From assembly GCA_033675545.1 (NCBI GenBank), contig JAWDGP010006574.1:124001-188000 (forward strand): 64,000 nt of DNA. Direction: 5' to 3'. The notes below the pieces were generated by a model that made no database searches, had not been told where the DNA came from, and saw nothing but the letters and a program-made list of their open reading frames with translations. The number at the start of each line of letters is the position of its first letter. Position 1 is the stretch's first letter. Below, in pieces: positions 62,230 through 64,000 of the stretch. A program made the translations under genes and the position numbers. The DNA comes from Elysia crispata (taxonomy: Eukaryota > Mollusca > Gastropoda > Plakobranchidae).

Positions 62230-62975
62230 TAGATGACTAAATGATCTTCTCTATTGCTAGGAACAATAATGTGAACTGCAATATCGAAAAGTTGTTTTAA
62301 ATCTGTTGGACCATAGGAAAGACATCCTTGGCTTACAAATTTGTCAAGGAGATAATAGGAATTATTCAGATCGGATTCAATTGGTGAGTGAAAGTGAAAT
62401 CTCACATTTTTCAAATTCCTTTTGATTTGGTTAAACAGGCTTGAGGCTCTAACACAAGCTGTGACTTTTATTGAAATTCATATTTTTTGCTCCTGCGACA
62501 ATGCATATAATATTCATGAGGCTCCTGTTCAGGATTTAACATTTTTATTTCTAAAATGATAAACTCTTAGAAATATTATTGTCGGTTAAGATGCATGAAT
62601 ACTTTCTTAATTAATGTAAATAAGAACTCTCTCTAAAGAATTAAAACACAAGATTATTAAAAAAATGAATATAAATTATTAAACAAAAATACATTTTTAT
62701 TTTACACATTTTACTTGGCATTCGGACAGGCATATAAAGGAACCAGGAAATAGAAAAGTCAAAACCAATGATACAGGAACTATTTTTTTTTTGCTTTTTT
62801 TAAAGCTGTGTTCCATTTTAGGTTTTGGTCTCCTGTCTATAACTCTGCAACAACAACAACAGCAACAAAGCCAATACCGTTTAAAAAAAAACAAGAGACA
62901 GAGAAGTGTAGCATAAAATCAATACGGCTCTTTCAATCTTCATGAAATTAATTCAAGATTATTATGAAAAGCCAT
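62230..62975. other. Unassigned stretch
   Basis: No gene recognised. Confidence 0.35.
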
Positions 62976-62977
62976 AC

Positions 62978-63116
<139 letters not shown>

Positions 63117-63427
63117 GTAAATCCACGAATAAGTACAAAATTTACACTTTTTAATTTGTTTTTCGAGTCTTGGTACATAGCTCCACCAGCTCTTTTTATA
63201 TAATGAAGATTGGCTTAACTAGACTGCACAATTATTACACAATTCAATAATGAAGTTCAATTCTCTTGGTAAATGTCCAAGTTTTTTTTTTTTGAGCAGG
63301 TCTTTATATATATTTTATTGAACATTGAGTATATTGCCTTGTAATAATTAAAAAAGAATAAAAGATAATGGTTTTGTGGATGAAACACTGGTTGAAATCT
63401 GTCTATTTTCAATTTAATTTTAAGACA

Positions 63428-63570
63428 TCCTCAGGTGCTGAGTAAGTGTATCTGAATTTTTTGAGGGCAGGTTCGAACTATACCCCATTGGCGGTGAATC
63501 TAAGGCCTTACCAGTTCTTCCGAGCACTTTCACTTTGCTCTTCAGGGATCAGAGATAAACCTTACATAGG
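63428..63570 (+). repeat. tRNA-derived SINE fragment
   Basis: GGTGCTGAGTAAGTG is A-box-like. GGCAGGTTCGAACTATACCCC carries a near-consensus B box at 63470-63480. The following ACCAGTTCTTCCGAGCACTTTC looks like a SINE body. No tail or target duplication was found. Confidence 0.45.
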
Positions 63571-63763
63571 CCCTTTTGTGCCGAGTTTGTGAAGGGGAGC
63601 TTACTGATGAAAGGTTGTAAATCCGCGGATGCGCGACAAAGTTTTGCGAGGATGCAAAAAAGCAGCAGTGGCTAAGAGTCAGGGATCAAAACAGATAGGG
63701 AGACAAGGCAGCAAAGTGAAAGGAAGAAAGCTGAAACAATAAACAGCAGAGAGGGTGAGTGAT

Positions 63764-63875
<112 letters not shown>

Positions 63876-64000
63876 AATACAACGGGAAGATAGTTCCAGG
63901 TCCGAACCCGCAATTAGGCAAAGTTATATTCTAAGTGTAATGATTTTTGATTTTTTTTGACGTTCCTAGTGTTACAGTTTCGAAAAAAAAATATCTTTAA

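Overview
This is animal nuclear DNA: AT-rich, intron-like, and dominated by transposon remnants and microsatellites. No bacterial or organellar gene is visible. An invertebrate is likely, and a mollusc is my best guess. The guess rests on the mix of Helitron, non-LTR, Mag-like Ty3/gypsy, pogo and hAT-type elements and on very long (CT)n, (AT)n, (CTA)n and (CTG)n arrays; no single sequence here proves it.

The one clear host gene lies at the left edge. On the minus strand, positions 1-370 are a 5' coding exon of alanine aminotransferase (ALT/GPT); the rest of the gene runs off the window. The only other host-exon candidate I would defend is a 47-bp segment at 17028-17074 (minus) with a good splice acceptor and donor, gene unknown.

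Layout. 0.4-5.5 kb: diverged interspersed and tandem repeats. 5.6-10.2 kb: a decayed Helitron (minus) with Rep/PIF1-helicase coding remnants, a deleted HUH nuclease core and a tandemly amplified tail. 10.2-12.1 kb: AT-rich repeats, possibly the Helitron 5' region. 13.05-13.22 kb: a hAT-type miniature element. 14.9-16.4 kb: a broken pogo/Tigger-like transposon. 17.9 kb: a tRNA-like (SINE) fragment. 20.5-22.0 kb: a 5'-truncated non-LTR retrotransposon (minus). 22-34 kb: mostly unique sequence, with many microsatellites and a perfect 135-bp inverted repeat at 27.9-28.3 kb. 34.3-44.7 kb: two inverted copies of an unknown element of about 1.7 kb flanking a 7-kb spacer, which holds a giant CTA/CTG array with 233 uninterrupted CTG units. 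47.6 and 49.3 kb: a direct duplication of about 230 bp. 50.0-51.45 kb: a compact second Helitron inserted in an (AT)n tract. 54.06-54.4 kb: a second CTA/CTG array. 57.26-61.91 kb: a structurally complete Ty3/gypsy element (minus) with LTRs, PBS, PPT and target-site duplication, but an inactivated polyprotein. 62-64 kb: (GA)n arrays and a tRNA-like SINE fragment.

No genes here form an operon or a shared pathway. The coding material is one host exon, one possible micro-exon, and five separate transposon lineages at different stages of decay. Several gene-free islands of ordinary base complexity may be regulatory, but that is inference only.
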